Shown here one piece after another: positions 20,035-30,004 of a stretch of 64,000 nucleotides of DNA; the stretch's first letter is position 1, and the number at the start of each line of letters is the position of its first letter. The notes beneath the pieces were generated by a model. It was not told the origin of the DNA. It did not search any database and saw nothing but the letters and a program-made list of their open reading frames with translations. Origin of the DNA: Perognathus longimembris pacificus (lineage: Eukaryota > Chordata > Mammalia > Rodentia > Heteromyidae). Both the position numbers and the translations under genes were made by a program. The stretch is taken from the NCBI RefSeq assembly GCF_023159225.1, contig NC_063167.1:75933298-75997297 (forward strand), written 5' to 3'.

Positions 20035-20527
20035 TGTGTCATTTCACCTTGATGGGCCTCACAGTTGGAAAATTTAATTACAATCTTCTTTCTTAGAGAC
20101 CTCATGACCCAATCCTGCATTTTAGGTTACCTTTACATTGCCCTACCACTCATGGCATTCCCTGCTCCAGGGTTTGGGACCCTAAAAATCTTTTAGTGGG
20201 AAATGGAAGTCAGTGTGTCTACTTCTGGCTAACCTGATGCAACCTGAGGCCAGAATTCTCTTGCTCTTGTCCTCTGTGGAAGGAGACAGCTGGGACAGCT
20301 AGGATCCTCGGTCTTAGATGATCTAGTGAACCCTTGCAGAAGAATGTATATCCTTTGGAGAGTATAACCAGTGGCAGCTGTGCTTAAGGGAAAGGAGCTA
20401 TTCCTGTGACTACAGAGGACCGAGAAAACCAGAGACTTCCAAGTTTATATCAGAGTCAGACATTGCATTGATTTGGATTCAGCTATATTGACTAAATTGT
20501 CTGGAATATGAACACGACACAGTAGTT
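20034..20527. other. Unique sequence, no gene seen
   Basis: No repeat recognised and no coding frame of interest. Confidence 0.4.
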
Positions 20528-20528
20528 A

Positions 20529-20690
20529 TTCTTTTTTGGGGGGGAGGAAGGGGGTAGATGGGCCATAGGGCTTGAACTCAAGGCTTGGGCACTATCCCTA
20601 AACTCTTTTGCTCAAGGCTAATTCTCTATCACTTTGAGCCCCAGGCTCCACTTCCAGTTTTCTGGCATTTAGTTGGAGATAAGAGTCAGA
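20529..20690 (-). mobile_element. B1-Geo SINE, Geo half
   Basis: GGGCTTGAACTCAAGGCTTGGGC ... GTTGGAGATAAGAGTC, then a break at a TTCC-rich tail of the next element. Confidence 0.75.
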
Positions 20691-20699
20691 TAATGAGGT

Positions 20700-20968
20700 C
20701 CTTCCTTCCTTCCTTTCTTTCCTCTTCCTCTTCCACCTTCTCTTTTTTGTTAGTCATGGGGCTAGAACTCAGGGCCTAGGCACTGTCCCTGAGCTTTTTC
20801 CCTTAAAGTTACCACTCTACCACTTTGAGCCATAGCACCACTTCTGGTTTTCTGGTGCCTTATTGGAGATAAGAGCCTCACAGACTTTTCTGCCTGGACT
20901 GGCTTTGAACTGTGATCCATAGATCTCAGCCTCCTGAGTAGCTAGGCGTGAGCCACTAGCACCCAGCT
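20700..20968 (-). mobile_element. B1-Geo SINE with TTCC/CTTCTT tail
   Basis: Both halves are readable. The B1 end is GCGTGAGCCACTAGCACCCAGC. Confidence 0.85.
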
Positions 20969-21017
20969 ATAAGTACATTTCTTTTTTTTTTTCCAGTCTT
21001 GGGGCTTGAACACTTGC

Positions 21018-21175
21018 TCTATCAGTTTTTCTCTCCAATGTCTACCCACTAGTTGTATAGTTCATTTTTAATACAGTGTCTAGTGAGTACCACTGATGCA
21101 TTTGTTCACCCTTTGTCCCTCCATTTCTGTGCCCCTCATTCCTCTCAAAGTCAGATAAACCTGTCTAGTCATCTT
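21018..21175 (-). mobile_element. L1 3'-end fragment
   Basis: GTCTACCCACTAGTTGTATAG ... TAGTGAGTACCACTGATGC ... TTGTTCACC matches blocks at 51.0-51.3 and 52.8 kb. Confidence 0.55.
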
Positions 21176-21255
21176 TATCTCAGAGTATAGTAGAGTTTGC
21201 TCTTAAGCATATCAATTACAGTTGAAATGAGAGGAAACAATCTTGATTAAAACAT

Positions 21256-21453
21256 TAGGGCTGGGAATATGGCCTAGTGGTAGAGTGCTTGCCTCATATA
21301 CATGAAGCCCTGGGTTTGATTCCCCAGTACCACATATATAGAAAATGGCCAAAAGTGGCGCTGTGGCTCAAGTGGCAGAGTGTTAGCCTTGAGCAAAAGG
21401 AAGCCAGGGACTGTGCTCAGGCCCTGAGTTCAAGCCCCATCACTGGCAAAAAT
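21256..21453 (+). mobile_element. IDL-Geo SINE with target-site duplication
   Basis: AAAACATTA flanks the element (near 21248 and 21457). Confidence 0.9.
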
Positions 21454-21469
21454 AAATAAAACATTAACA

Positions 21470-21718
21470 TCTGGGTGGGGGTGTCTCATACCTATAATCC
21501 TAGTTATTCAGGAGGCTAAGATGTGAGGGTAAGGGTTTTAACCCAGCCCAGGTAGAAAAGTTCATAAGATTCTTATCTTCAATAAACTAAAAAAAAATAA
21601 AATAAAAGCTGGAAGTGGCACTGGGCCTCAAGTGGTAGGGCAGTAGCTTTGAGCACAAAAAGGCTCAGGGACAGCACCCAGTCCCTGAGTTCAAGCCCCA
21701 CAATCAACAACAACAAAT
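21470..21718 (+). mobile_element. B1-Geo SINE
   Basis: Both halves are present. The tail is CAACAACAACAAATTA. Confidence 0.85.
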
Positions 21719-21770
21719 TAATAAAAGAAGCATATGTGTTTCTTATGTATCTGTACAAAATAGTGATAAT

Positions 21771-22017
21771 ACACCAGGCCACCCACACCTGTAATCCTAA
21801 CAACTCAGGACGCTGAGGATGGTCTTTCAAAGCTAGCCCAGGTAGGAAAGTCCTTGAGACTTTTGTCTCCAATTAACCACCAAAAATAAAAAAGCCAGAG
21901 GTGGAGATGAGGCTCAAGTGTTAGTGCTAGCTTTGAGCACAAAAGCTCAGAGACAGTGCTTAGGCTATGCGTCCAAACCTCAGGACTGGTGTGTGTGTGT
22001 GTATGTGTGTGTGATGA
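21771..22017 (+). mobile_element. B1-Geo SINE with GT microsatellite tail
   Basis: B1 part ACCTGTAATCCTAACAACTC, Geo part to CCTCAGGACTGG, then (GT)n 21989-22013. Confidence 0.82.
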
Positions 22018-22282
22018 CACAGTGATGACACAAAGGCAAGAGTGCACCTTCTGAAGAGCCAGACTAAAGCCATTTTGAAGTCAGGCCCCACTTTACCACG
22101 CGAACCTGAGATAAGCAGGCCCTGTGAGCAAACCCAGGACAAGCTTATTAGTGCCCAGCCGGTCAAGAACTCTAACCGCCTGGGAATGCTTAACTCTGAC
22201 TGCTGCCAGAATGCCTCGAGCCCTGAGCCAATCAGATTTGTACCTGTGTCCTAATCTTGCTTGCTTGAACACCTGATTGCTG

Positions 22283-22832
22283 TGTTATGCCAAGTCGTGA
22301 AACGACCACCAAGAAGACCACCGAGACTCAGACGTTCCGAAATGCAAAAGCAAGGCAAGGCTTTATTCAAGCAGGCCACGGCCCGGGCCTCATTCTACCC
22401 ACCGACACAGCAGAGGTTAGGAGGAAGCCCCAAGCTGCGATTGCACAGGGCTTATAAAGGCAAAAAACAAAGTTACAGCCATCAGGTGTTCAAGCAAGCA
22501 AGATTAGGACACCGGTACAAATCTGATTGGCTCAGGGCTCGAGGCATTCTGGGGGTGGTTAGAGTTAAGCATTCCCGTAAGATATCACAAGAAATGTACA
22601 CACTGCCCTACTATGTAACTGTACCCTTTTTGCACAACACCTTGTCAAAAAATTTGTGTTCAATTAATAAATAAATTTAACAAAAAAAGAGTTAAGCATT
22701 CCCAGGCGGTTAGAGTTCTTGACCGGCTGGGCCCTAATAAGCTTGCCCTGGGTTTGCTCATAGTTTAAACAGACAACAAAATGGGGGCTGCCTGAAAATG
22801 GGGTTTACTTTAACTCTTCATTCCCCACTTCA
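22283..22832 (-). mobile_element. LTR 'B' inserted antisense into LTR 'A'
   Basis: It starts TGTTATGCCAAG and ends CCCCACTTCA. The 4-base duplication GCTG at 22279-22282 and 22833-22836 is exact. R and U5 match the family. The 5' part of U3 differs from the other copies (GTTTAAACAGACAACAAAATG region), so it is another subfamily or a recombinant. The antisense AATAAA is at 22362-22367. An L1 tail interrupts it. Confidence 0.92.
22577..22687 (+). mobile_element. 111-base L1 3' tail inserted in LTR 'B'
   Basis: AGAGTTAAGCATTCCC is exact at 22561-22576 and 22688-22703. The insert (GTAAGATATCACAAG ... AATAAATTTAAC plus A-run) matches the 3' end of the L1 at 24.1-25.7 kb almost base for base. It is an extreme 5' truncation. 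Confidence 0.95.
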
Positions 22833-23063
22833 GCTGTAACTTTGTTTTTTGTCTTGCTTGAACACCTGATGGCTGTAACTTTGTTTTTTGCCTTTATAAG
22901 CCTTGTGCAATCGCAGCTCGGGGCTTCCTCCTAACCTCTGCTATGTTGGTGGGTAGGACGAGGCCTGAGTTGCAGCTCTCTTGAATAAAGCCTTGCTTTT
23001 GCATTTCGGAACGTCTGAGTCTCGGTGGCCTTCTTGGTGGTCTTCTCGTGACTTGGCATAACA

Positions 23064-23365
23064 GTTCCTGTTCAACCAGAAAGTAGACAAGCATGGGCAC
23101 CAGGTGACTATGCTTAGGAACATTTCCTTGTCAACCTCTCAGCTTTAGTTGCTTTGGACAGCTATCTGGATCCTGACATCACTCTCTGCTGTCTTCACAA
23201 TGTTCGCTGAATGGTTCCTCGCCAGGATAAGCTTTGTGCTTTGTTGCTGGGATGAGATGCCCCAGTTGATCTGATCCCACATTGGAAGCATGTGACAGAT
23301 TATATGCCAGTAATGTAGCTTGGTAATCACATGGTTTGGGAAATTATCAGAAAGCATGGATGCCA
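23064..23365. other. Unique sequence, no gene seen
   Basis: Plain sequence between LTR A and the next SINE. Confidence 0.4.
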
Positions 23366-23563
23366 GGGCTGGGAATGTGGCTTGGTGATAGAGTGCCTGC
23401 CTAGCATGCATGAAGCCCTGGGTTCAATTCCTCAGTACCACTTACACAGAAAAAGCCAGAAGTGGAGCTGTGGACCAAGTGGTGGAGTGCTAGCCTTGAG
23501 CAAAAGAAACTCAGGGACAGAGCCCAGGTCCTGAGTTCAAGCCCTAGGACTGCCAAAAAAAAT
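23366..23563 (+). mobile_element. IDL-Geo SINE
   Basis: Full dimer of the older GAATGTGGCTTGGTGATAG type. Confidence 0.9.
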
Positions 23564-23625
23564 GAAAGCAAGCAAGAAAGATTAGATGTCTCTCTCGTGT
23601 TAGGAGGCTGAACTACTACAATTAG

Positions 23626-23806
23626 CTTTTTTTTTTTTTTCTTGCCAGTTCTGGGGTTTGAACTCGGGGCTTGGGCACTGACTCTACCACTTGAGCCACA
23701 GTGCCACTTCTGGCCTTTTCTGTTTATGTGGTGCTGAGGAATTGAACCCAAGTCTTCATGCATACTAGGCAAGTACTCTACCACTAAGTCACATTCCCAG
23801 CCCCCA
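23626..23806 (-). mobile_element. IDL-Geo SINE, internally deleted
   Basis: It jumps from TTGGGCACTG to ACTCTACCAC. TTAGCTTT is on both sides. Confidence 0.88.
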
Positions 23807-24124
23807 AATATTAGCTTTCTTTGCTACACTGAACCCCGTGGGCCCTTTGGCCCCCCAGTACTCCCATATTGCTCAAGGCCCTGGCAACCCATGCAGGCTC
23901 CACTGGTGGGCACCTTGCTTGTGTTAGCCCCATACTCCACTTCCCTTATGAGCTGTGAAGGAATTATGCCCAACTCCAGTGTTCTGCTGCTTCATTGCCT
24001 CTTTTCAAGCTCTCTCTCTTCCCCACTCCTTGAAGGGCTCTTGAATCTTACTCATTTCTGAATCTCCATTGCTTGGCAGACTGGTATGTAGCAGCAGAGT
24101 TGCAATAGATATTATTTAATTTTT
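23807..24124. other. Unique sequence, no gene seen
   Basis: No repeat or coding signal recognised up to the L1 target site. Confidence 0.4.
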
Positions 24125-24139
24125 TAAAATTATCTTTCA

Positions 24140-25655
24140 ACATACAATGGAAAAAACAGAGCCTCTTCAAATACTGGTGCTGGGAGAACTGGGCAGCCAT
24201 ATGCAGAAAACGCGAAGTAGACCCTAGCCTATCACCATGCACCAAGATCAACTCAAAATGGATCAAGGACCTCAACATCAGACCTGAATCTTTGAAACTA
24301 CTGGAGGACAGTGTAGGAAAGATGCTAGAACTTATAGGCACAAGAAGGAACTTCCTGAATAGAGTCCCAGGGGCACAACAGATAGGGGAGAGACTTGACA
24401 AATGGGACTACTACAAAATAAAAAGTTTCTGCACAGCTAAGGACATAGCCACCAAACTAGAAAGACAGCCAACCATATGGGAAAGGATCTTTACCAGCAC
24501 AGCAACACACAAAGGCCTAATATCTGTCATCTACAGAGAACTCAAAAAACTAAGCCCCTCCAAGCCCAGTAAACCAATTAGGAAATGGGCAAAGGAGCTA
24601 AAGAGAGACTTCACAAGAGATAAAAATGGCAAAGAAACATATGAGGAAATGTTCAACATCCCTGGTAGTAAAGGAAATGCAAATAAAAACAACCCTGAGA
24701 TACCACCTCACCCCAGTTAGAATGGCCTATACTCTGAACTCAGGCAACAACAAATGCTGGAAGGGGTGCGGGGAAAGAGGAACCCTTCTCCATTGTTGGT
24801 GGGAGTGCAAATTAGTACAACCACTTTGGAGAACAGTATGGAGGTTCCTCAAAAAGCTCAATATAGACCTACCCTATGACCCAGCCATACCACTCCTAGG
24901 CATCTATCCTGAACAACAGGTCCCAAGATATCAAAAAGAAATCTGCACTTCCATGCTTATTGCTGCACAATTCACAATAGCCAAAATATGGAAACAACCC
25001 AGATGCTCCTCCACAGATGAATGGATCCAAAAAATATGGTACCTCTACACAATGGAATACTACATAGCTATTAAAAATGGTGAAATATTGGTATTCACAG
25101 GGAAATGGTCAGAACTTGAACAAATAATGTTGAGTGAGACAAGCCTAGAACACAGAAAACAAAGGGGCATGATTTTCTTGATATATGACTGTTAAGGAAG
25201 AGGGAGGGGGAGACAGTAGAGACCAGGTCTGTGAAACCAAAAACTTCTTGTCAAATGGTATTTCCCACAGGTTTGGGTCAGAGACCCTACACTGTGTAAC
25301 TAAAACCAAACGACTACTCAACATATAAAGGTCAAAAAGTGACCTTTCAGTGGAATACAATAGCTCAAAAGCTATGTATGTATGTTCATATAAGACAAGG
25401 ATAAGCAAACCCTATTGTCGACATTACATTTAAAGCTCTAGGCAAATTTCCTTTGGCGTAGGCCACGTGGCTACTGTATATGTTCTTGATACATTGTGTA
25501 TTGTATATATGTCTACCTGACCTAGGGAAGGGAAAGAAAAACAGGGTGTAAGATATCACAAGAAATGTACACACTGCCCTACTATGTAACTGTACCCCTT
25601 TTGCACAACACCTTGACAAAAAATTGTTTAATTAATAAATTACAAAAAATAAATA
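24140..25655 (+). mobile_element. 5'-truncated LINE-1 with target-site duplication
   Basis: TAAAATTATCTTTCA is exact at 24125-24139 and 25656-25670. The insert holds the last third of ORF2 (to TAA near 25193), a 3' UTR of about 450 bases and an A-rich end. It landed inside an older L1 3'-UTR copy, whose GTAGTTGTACAAAGAGGTTTC block continues at 25671. ORF1, the endonuclease and the reverse-transcriptase core are missing, so it cannot move on its own. Confidence 0.95.
24150..25195 (+). pseudogene. L1 ORF2 C-terminal fragment, frameshifted
   Basis: Translation reads as the ORF2 carboxy region: KWIKDLNIRPESLKLLED, then WDYYKIKSFCTAKD, then the cysteine-rich knuckle [19 protein letters not shown], then [19 protein letters not shown], then [20 protein letters not shown]. 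The frame changes near 24625, after TRDKNG in one frame and at [10 protein letters not shown] in the next. In L1 families this region binds nucleic acid and supports retrotransposition. This copy is broken. Confidence 0.93.
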
Positions 25656-25670
25656 TAAAATTATCTTTCA

Positions 25671-25800
25671 GTAGTTGTACAAAGAGGTTTCAACTTAACA
25701 TATCAATTCATGAGTACAATGCATCTTGATCACTGTCACCCCTTTGCATTGTTCTTCCCCGTCTCTCCCGGCTCCAGCCATGCAATATTTTAAACAAAAT
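25671..25800 (-). mobile_element. Old L1 3'-end fragment interrupted by the young L1
   Basis: The block TACAAAGAGGTTTCAACTTAAC ... GAGTACAATGCATCTTGATC is the same family as at 11.3 and 13.1 kb. Confidence 0.5.
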
Positions 25801-26002
25801 AATGAATGGTATTTGTTTTCCAGCAACATTACCAAGGCACCCGTGACACTTATCTATTTTATGAGGTTATCACTTTCAACCTGTACAGTGATTTGTTTGC
25901 GTGCAATGAGAGCATTTGACAGGCAAGAACCACTTAACATTGAGCAGAGAGCTTTGAGTATAATCAACACATAATTAATATTTAATGCAGTTGAGCAAAT
26001 TT

Positions 26003-26209
26003 GTTTTGTTTTTTTGTTGCCAGTCCTGGGGCGTGGACTCAGGGCCTGAGCACTGTCCCTGGCTTCTTTTTGCTCAAGGTTAGCACTCTGCCACTTGAGC
26101 TACAGCGCCATTTCTGGCCATTTTCTATATATGTAGTACTGAGGAATCGAACCCAGGGCTTCATGTATACGAGACAAGCGCTCTTGCCACTAGGCCATAT
26201 TCCCAGCCC
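26003..26209 (-). mobile_element. IDL-Geo SINE
   Basis: Full dimer ending in CATATTCCCAGCCC. Confidence 0.9.
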
Positions 26210-26459
26210 AGAGCAGTTTTTTTTTAAAAAACAAAAGTATCTAATTAGTACGAGAAATAAGTACATGTATGCTAACCCAGATGCAGAACTATAAATAGGT
26301 CTTTATTTCCACCCTATGGTCTCCCTAGAGCTGACGGGGGATTCTGAGGTATCAGCTTGCTGATTTATGCACATAGGGGCTAGCAACCAGAGCAGCTCAA
26401 TCAACTTGCTCTTTCTGTCCCTCCCTCAGGCTTCCCCTCCAGCTAATGATAATTTTGAC

Positions 26460-26460
<1 letters not shown>
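26210..26460. other. Unique sequence, no gene seen
   Basis: Ends at the following (CA)n tract. Confidence 0.35.

Positions 26461-26461
<1 letters not shown>

Positions 26462-26501
<40 letters not shown>
26462..26501. repeat. (CA)n microsatellite
   Basis: About 20 pure CA units. Confidence 0.96.
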
Positions 26502-26504
<3 letters not shown>

Positions 26505-26574
26505 TTGATGCCTGGAAAAGTCACAAGGTTACTCTAGTTCTAACACTAAAGTGCAAAGTCAAGAATAGATCTGG

Positions 26575-26780
26575 GGGCTGGGGATATAGCCTAGTGGCAA
26601 GAGTGCCTGCCTCGGATACACGAGGCCCTAGGTTCGATTCCCCAGCACCACATATACAGAAAACGGCCAGAAGCGGCGCTGTGGCTCAAGTGGCAGAGTG
26701 CTAGCCTTGAGCAAAAAGGAAGCCAGGGACAGTGCTCAGGCCCTGAGTCCAAGGCCCAGGACTGGCAAAAAAAAAAAAAA
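26575..26780 (+). mobile_element. IDL-Geo SINE with target-site duplication
   Basis: AGAATAGATCTGGGGG occurs before and after. It landed at the 5' end of the next, older IDL-Geo. Confidence 0.92.
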
Positions 26781-26792
26781 AGAATAGATCTG

Positions 26793-26925
26793 GGGGTTGG
26801 GAATGTGGCTTAGTGGTAGAGTGCTTACCTAACATGCATGAAGCTCTGGGTTCGATTCCTCAGTACCACATAAACAGGAAAAGCCAGAAGTGGGGATGTG
26901 GCTCAAAGTAGTAGCCCCGGTACTG

Positions 26926-26957
<32 letters not shown>
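26793..26957 (+). mobile_element. IDL-Geo SINE, deleted Geo, (CA)n tail
   Basis: The older GAATGTGGCTTAGTGG type. Geo jumps from CTCAAAGTAGTAG to CCCCGGTACTGG, and the tail is (CA)n 26928-26955. Confidence 0.88.
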
Positions 26958-26958
<1 letters not shown>

Positions 26959-27235
26959 TTCACAAAGCGATAACTCAGAACTGATGTGGTATTTTTGCTG
27001 TATGAAGTTGGTCTGCTGGGTCTAGCTTGTCTTCTAAGATGACTTCATGGTTCAAGATGGCTGCTCACCTCTATCAATATACTACCCAGCCAGGATGAAG
27101 AAGTAGGGGATGGAAGATTCCTAAAGACTGCTTTATTATAGTGATGGTTATACATCCTTTTCCTGAACTTAGTTACCAGTCCTAACTATCTGTAAGGCAG
27201 GCTGGAGAAATGTCTTTATTCTAAGTGGCCATGTA
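26958..27235. other. Unique sequence, no gene seen
   Basis: No repeat or coding signal recognised. Confidence 0.4.
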
Positions 27236-27249
27236 AAAATCTAAAGCAT

Positions 27250-27452
27250 AGGGGGCTGGAAATATGGCCTAGTGGGAAGAGTGCTTGCCTTGTATACATA
27301 AAGCCCTGGGTTCAATTCCCCAGCACCACATATATAGAAAACGGCCAGAAGTGGTGCTGTGGCTCAAGTGGCAGAGCGCTAGCCTTGAGCAAAAAGAAGC
27401 CAAGGACAGTGCTCAGGCCCTGAGTCCAAGGCCCAGGACTGGCAAAAAAAAA
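27250..27452 (+). mobile_element. IDL-Geo SINE with target-site duplication
   Basis: AAATCTAAAGCATAGG lies on both sides of the element. Near-consensus young copy. Confidence 0.93.
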
Positions 27453-27559
27453 AAATCTAAAGCATAGGGAAGGGAACGGGCTGGTACCATACCATGGTGC
27501 CAAGGACAACTAGAAGCCTTTGTGCACAGAGCGCACTAGGAGGGTTGCCATAAAGGGAC

Positions 27560-27872
27560 TGCCACATGGTTCAGGCAGAAGAGAGTTTATTTGGAGAACC
27601 AACCTGCCAGCCTGCACCAGAAGTAGGTGTGCAGAGAGCGAGAGAACCTATGGTGGAGAGAGATTATATAGGGGAGAGTAAGGAGGTGGTGTGGCTGCAG
27701 CAAATGTAGTGACCTCAGAGCCCTGAGTCCTTTTGCTGACTCACAGTCAGGTGATTGACAGTTACAGGTGATTACAGGGCAAGTGATTTCTGGTAATGCT
27801 ACCTGCTGTCCTTCAGGATGAGGATAAACTGGGGGCTGTTTTCCCTGGAGGACCACAGACCTAACAACCACA
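27560..27872 (-). mobile_element. Solo LTR, second family
   Basis: Read on the minus strand it runs TGTGGTTG ... CATGTGGCA. Flanks are GGGAC and AGGAC, a 5-base duplication with one change. It has an antisense TATA box (CTATATAATC, about 27661-27670) and AATAAA (27586-27591). The first 60 bases recur at 32.71 kb and the family recurs on the plus strand at 34.8-35.17 kb. Confidence 0.8.
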
Positions 27873-28069
27873 AGGACAGAGTCTCAGAATGCTTCATTCC
27901 TGTAACAGAATTTGCTGTATACAACCACTCCTAGTTTAACTTGACTAAAATAACTTCTTAGCCTGGGAAAGTTATGATTACCATAACCATAAAATCACGA
28001 GGACCACAGCAGACCACATACTAATTAAATGAGGTTAATTGTGACGTTGTTGTTGTTGGTGGTTGTGGT

Positions 28070-28070
28070 G

Positions 28071-28104
<34 letters not shown>
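28070..28104. repeat. (GT)n microsatellite
   Basis: It sits at the tail end of an antisense IDL-Geo. Confidence 0.95.
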
Positions 28105-28108
<4 letters not shown>

Positions 28109-28314
28109 CTAGTCCTGAGGCTTGAACTCAGGCCTGAGCACTGACCCTGGCTTCTTCTTTTATTTTTTATTTTTTTGTTCAAGGCTATCACTCTTATCAC
28201 GTGAGCCACAGCCCATTTCTGGCTTTTTCTATATATGTGGTGCTGAGGAATTGAACCCAGGGCTTCTTGTATACAAGGCAAACAACTCTACCACTAGGCC
28301 ATATTCCCAGCCCC
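28104..28314 (-). mobile_element. IDL-Geo SINE
   Basis: The Geo part has a TTTTATTTTTTATTTTTTTG expansion. The ID-like half ends in CATATTCCCAGCCCC. Confidence 0.85.
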
Positions 28315-28317
28315 TTG

Positions 28318-28734
28318 GCTTTTTGTTTTGTTTTGTTTGGCCTGTCCTGGGGTTTGAATGCAGTACCTGGGTGCTGTCTCTGACCTTTATTCTCAAGGTT
28401 AGCACTCTATCCCTTAAGCCACAGACACACACTTTCTGTCTTCTTCTTCTTCTTCTTCTTCTTCTTCTTCTTCTTCTTCTTCTTCTTCTTCTTCTTCTTC
28501 TTCTTCTTCTTCTTCCTTCTTCTTCTTCATCTCCTTCTCCTCGTCCTCCTCCTCATCTTCCTCCTCCTCGTCGTCCTCTTCCTCCTCCTCGTCCTCCTCC
28601 TTCTTTTTGAGTAGTTTATTGGAGATGAGAGTATCACAGACTTTCTTGCCTGGGATGGCTTCTAATTGTGATTTTGAGATCTCAGCTTCATAAGTAGCTA
28701 GTATTACAGGTGTAAGCCACTGGTACCCAGTTCA
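28318..28734 (-). mobile_element. B1-Geo SINE carrying a large CTT/CTC expansion
   Basis: The Geo half (28318-28437) and B1 half (28611-28734) are pushed apart by a 172-base triplet tract that grew at CTTCTG near the junction. Confidence 0.85.
28438..28610. repeat. (CTT)n then (CTC/CTT)n triplet expansion
   Basis: About 26 pure CTT units, then imperfect TCC/TCG units. Plus-strand poly-Leu and Ser/Pro translation is an artefact. Confidence 0.96.
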
Positions 28735-29464
28735 AATTGTGAAGTTTTAGTACACAACAAATCAGAGTTTAATTTTTGGAAACATTGCATCTTAGGAAAT
28801 GAATATAAGAAACTCAAATGACCAGTATTTGAAATAATAATTGTGTGTCAGTTGGTGGTTCCAGTTCTTCCCTCTAGTAGTGTCAAATTAACTGCTGCTT
28901 TATTTTTAGTTATGTAAAATGTTTCACTCAGTACCCATTCCCTGGCAGAGTCATTGATTGAAGCATGAACAATATTTGTACTCAATGGAGTTGCCAAGTC
29001 TTCATCAAAGATTAACCCAAACTGACAATTTAGGTTTTGGTACACATTGACAGTCATCTTTCAACTCCCAAAAGTCATGATAACCTCAGATGTGGAACCT
29101 GGGCAACTCTTAGTTTTCCATGTTTGGCAGTCTTCAAACTTTTGCTGGAGAGAACTGTATTCTGTAACAGTGCTATTCTGATGGCTTCTGTGGAGTGCTG
29201 GCTACATCCCAAGGCCTTGCCATACAGAGTCAACCTCAGAGAGAAAACTATAGCCTTGAACACTGAGTAGGAATTAGGTTGCCTACATGCAGGCAAATAC
29301 AATCATCTTGACTTGCCCGAGGAAAGTTGCATAGGGCAGAATCAAAAGAAAATTTACATTTTGTAAACAAAAAACTGGGTGTCTTTCAAGTTTGATCTCA
29401 GTTCCTGTCATCACTCATTGCTGGAATTGTTTAGAAAAATAGAGTTTTAGAGGTAGATAATAAA
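28735..29464. other. Unique stretch with two coding-like antisense frames
   Basis: Minus-strand open frames 28848-29057 (contains NLNCQFGLIFDEDLATPLST) and 29075-29302 have natural-looking composition. They lie in different frames, lack a shared start and match no family I know. They could be an old processed pseudogene or chance. Confidence 0.3.
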
Positions 29465-29572
29465 ATAGACAGCCAGGCAATGGTGGCTTGCACCTGTAAT
29501 CCTAGGTACTCAGAAGCATGAGATGTGAGGATCATGATTTGAAGCCAGCTGGGGCAAGAAAGTCTGTGCGAC

Positions 29573-29787
29573 TCTTTTTTTTTTTTTTTTTTTTTTTGGC
29601 CAGTCTTGGGGTTTGAACTCAGGGCCTGGGCACTGTCCCTGAACTTCTTTTGCTTAAGGCTAGCACTCTACCACTTGAGCTTCAGTGCCACTTCCAGCTT
29701 TTTCTGTGTATGTGGTGCTGAGGTATCAAACTCAGGGCTTCATGCATGCTAGGCAAGCACTCTACCACTAAGCCGCATTCCTAGCCC
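29573..29787 (-). mobile_element. IDL-Geo SINE, nested (older type)
   Basis: T-run of about 24. It ends in CGCATTCCTAGCCCC. Confidence 0.9.
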
Positions 29788-29801
29788 CTCTGTGAGGCTC
29801 T

Positions 29802-30004
29802 TTTTTTTTTTTTTGCCAGTGCTGGGGCTTTGGACTCAGGGCCTGAGCACTGTCCCTGGCTTCTTTTTGCTCAAGGCTAGCACTCTGCCACTTGAGCCAC
29901 AGTGCCCCTTCTGGCTTTTTCTATATATGTGGTGCTGAGGAATCAAACCCAGGGCTTCATGTATACGAGGCAAGCACTCTACCACTAGGCCATATTCCCA
30001 GCCC
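29802..30004 (-). mobile_element. IDL-Geo SINE, nested (younger type)
   Basis: Carries GTATACGAGGCAAGC and ends in CATATTCCCAGCCCC. Confidence 0.9.

Larger units (their letters stand above)
22052..23063 (+). mobile_element. LTR 'A', gammaretrovirus-like, split by an antisense LTR
   Basis: It belongs to the 17.03-kb LTR family. The left part is 22052-22282 and the right part 22837-23063, ending CTTGGCATAACA. Flanks are CTTC and GTTC (one mismatch). It has one CACGCG U3 unit, CCAAT, and AATAAA at 22984-22989. A 38-base block (CTTGCTTGAACACCTGATGG...) is tandemly duplicated just upstream of the TTTATAAGCC box. Confidence 0.9.

Noticed and set aside
24292..25195. Two separate genes in the L1 region
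   Set aside because: Both frames are consecutive parts of L1 ORF2 divided by a single frameshift.
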